From assembly GCF_040560245.1 (NCBI RefSeq), contig NZ_JAKMWP010000005.1: a stretch of 64,000 nt of DNA; one strand, 5' to 3'. Positions 62,779 to 64,000 of this stretch are shown one piece after another. The notes under the pieces are model-generated. The model was not told the DNA's origin and made no database searches. It worked only from the letters and a program-made list of their open reading frames with translations. The position numbers and the translations under genes are program-made. Numbering within the stretch: the stretch's first letter is position 1; every line of letters starts with the position of its first letter. The DNA comes from Morganella sibonii (lineage in GTDB: Bacteria; Pseudomonadota; Gammaproteobacteria; Enterobacterales; Enterobacteriaceae).

Positions 62779-63939
62779 GTGAGTCACAGCACCCGCACGC
62801 CGCGTCCTGACAGTGTGTTAATTCCTGTCGCAGGTCTGACGTTATTTGCGATTGCATCCGGTTATCTGATGAGCCTGATCCCGTTATCGCTGGGCCATTT
62901 TGCCATCGGTACAGATTATGCAGGCTGGTTAGCCAGTGCTTACTATATTGGTTTATTACTCGGCTCGATGCTGATTGAGCCGGTGATTGCCCGTATCGGC
63001 CATCGCCGTTCCTTTATTCTCTTTGTGCTGGCCCTGGCGGCAACGGTGGCGGTTTTACCGTTTTATACCGATCTCAGCGCATGGCTGGCATCCCGTATGC
63101 TGGCCGGGGTGGCGGTAGCCGGTATTTTTGTGGTGATTGAATCCTGGCTGCTGATTGGCGATAACCCGGCAATTCGCGCCAAACGCCTGAGCTTTTATAT
63201 GACAGCACTGTACGGCGGAACCACTCTTGGCCAGCTGGCGATTGGTGTGTTCGGGACTGCGGGTATTGTGCCGTTTGCGGTGGTCATGGTTCTGCTGTTT
63301 GCGGCCGTACTGCCGCCGCTGCTTTCCAAAGCGCAACCAGTCTGTCACGGCGGGCATCAAAGCTTATCACTGAAAAAAATCCTGCGTCTGAGCAAACCGG
63401 CCATGGTCGGCTGCATGACTTCCGGTATTGTTATGGGCACGATTTACGGGCTGATGCCGCTGGCATTGCAGGAAAAACACTACAATACAGAGCAGGTCGG
63501 CGGGCTGATGGCGGCGATCATCCTCGGCGGGATGATTATTCAGCCGGTGATCAGCAAGTTATCCTCGCGGATGAGTAAAGTTTTATTGCTGGCAATGGTG
63601 TCTCTTGCCGGGGTATTTGCGATGGGAATGATTTACCTCTCCGGTCACTATCTGGTGATGGTGGCAGCGCTGACACTGCTGGGTATGTCCTCCTTTGCCC
63701 TGTATCCGGTGGCGATCACACTGGCCTGTGACACACTCACGGCAAATGTGATTGTGGCGGCGACACAAGTGATGCTGTTCTGCTACAGCGTCGGCTCGGC
63801 AGCCGGGCCGCTGGTGGCCGGACAGTTTATGAAACAGCCTGACGGTATCATGAGCTTCTTCTTTATTGTGCTGCTGTCCACCGCGATTTATATGCTGCTG
63901 TCAGCGGTACGCCGCAAATCCCGGATTCTGGCAAGCTGA
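62779..63939 (+). CDS. MFS transporter, YcaD-like
   Basis: This 386-residue protein has 12 spans and major-facilitator motifs: GLLLGSMLIEPVIARIGHRRSFI (motif A) and SRMLAGVAVAGIFVVIESWLL in the first half, and a ALYPVAITLACD pattern in the second. It resembles YcaD of enterobacteria. The substrate is unknown. The start is GTG at 62779, with AGGTGGAG upstream. The gene is monocistronic. Confidence 0.83.
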   Translation: MSHSTRTPRPDSVLIPVAGLTLFAIASGYLMSLIPLSLGHFAIGTDYAGWLASAYYIGLLLGSMLIEPVIARIGHRRSFILFVLALAATVAVLPFYTDLSAWLASRMLAGVAVAGIFVVIESWLLIGDNPAIRAKRLSFYMTALYGGTTLGQLAIGVFGTAGIVPFAVVMVLLFAAVLPPLLSKAQPVCHGGHQSLSLKKILRLSKPAMVGCMTSGIVMGTIYGLMPLALQEKHYNTEQVGGLMAAIILGGMIIQPVISKLSSRMSKVLLLAMVSLAGVFAMGMIYLSGHYLVMVAALTLLGMSSFALYPVAITLACDTLTANVIVAATQVMLFCYSVGSAAGPLVAGQFMKQPDGIMSFFFIVLLSTAIYMLLSAVRRKSRILAS

Positions 63940-63955
63940 TCTCAGTTATAAATAG

Positions 63956-63985
63956 AAAAACACCGCGTCAGTACGCGGTGTTTTT
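63956..63985. terminator. Bidirectional terminator
   Basis: CACCGCG / CGCGGTG with loop TCAGTA, flanked by A5 and T5. It ends the MFS gene and can work in both directions. Confidence 0.92.
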
Positions 63986-64000
63986 GTTTCTGCGGTATGC

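Overview
The window reads as chromosomal DNA of a gammaproteobacterium of the order Enterobacterales, most like Morganella or a close member of the Morganellaceae. The evidence is recognition of gene families only: an inducible ornithine decarboxylase/antiporter pair, a Proteus-type CcmA bactofilin, and many Enterobacterales genes (potE, dinI, ecotin, psiE, ghrB, ygjH, ebgRAC, galETKM). No database search was possible. I saw no rRNA, tRNA, CRISPR array or prophage.

Layout. 1-2.7 kb: the right end of an IS3-family element sits inside speF, leaving only the 3' part of that gene in the window, followed by an intact potE. 2.7-13.2 kb: small accessory genes, namely a TetR regulator and YnfA; a Sel1-repeat protein; a decayed small secreted protein; a DKNYY protein; a YgiW-type periplasmic protein with a 55-residue membrane protein behind a ZntR-like promoter; a CDF zinc exporter; ArsR and LysR regulators; a YdcZ pair; two monooxygenase-fold proteins; and a cyclase.

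13.2-34.5 kb: a Ysc/Psc-type type III secretion system in three blocks. The minus-strand block sctN-O-P-Q-R-S-T-U encodes the ATPase, stalk, ruler, C-ring and export gate. It is followed on the same strand by exsA, then exsD-sctC-D-E-F-G-H-I-J-K-L (secretin, rings, needle, rod and sorting platform). The plus-strand block sctX-sctY-sctV, an LcrG-position 55-residue ORF, sctA, an LcrH-type chaperone, sctE and sctB leads to a pilotin-like lipoprotein. The usual gatekeeper module (YopN/SctW, TyeA, SycN, YscB), LcrR/PcrR and the ExsC/ExsE regulators are not here, and no effector gene was recognised.

34.5-46 kb: ccmA with a strongly structured leader, a GNAT, ygbA, SOS-controlled dinI, a frameshifted yecH, ydcH, an N-terminally extended ecotin, psiE, a universal stress protein, a CDF transporter, Mig-14, ghrB divergent from a YbbY-type permease, and a lipoprotein. 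46-58.6 kb: a sugar region. The ebgR-ebgA-ebgC-ygjI block (minus) is divergent from galE-T-K-M (plus), followed by ygjH and galR. A perfect GalR-type operator lies between ebgR and galE, and an 11-bp palindrome recurs upstream of ebgA, ebgR and ygjH/galR, tying the block together. 58.6-64 kb: a TonB-dependent receptor with a Fur-box-like site, a 121-bp tandem palindromic repeat cluster, an IroE-like esterase, and an MFS transporter.

Together the window combines host-interaction functions (T3SS, ecotin, Mig-14, siderophore uptake) with galactoside use, polyamine metabolism and metal homeostasis.
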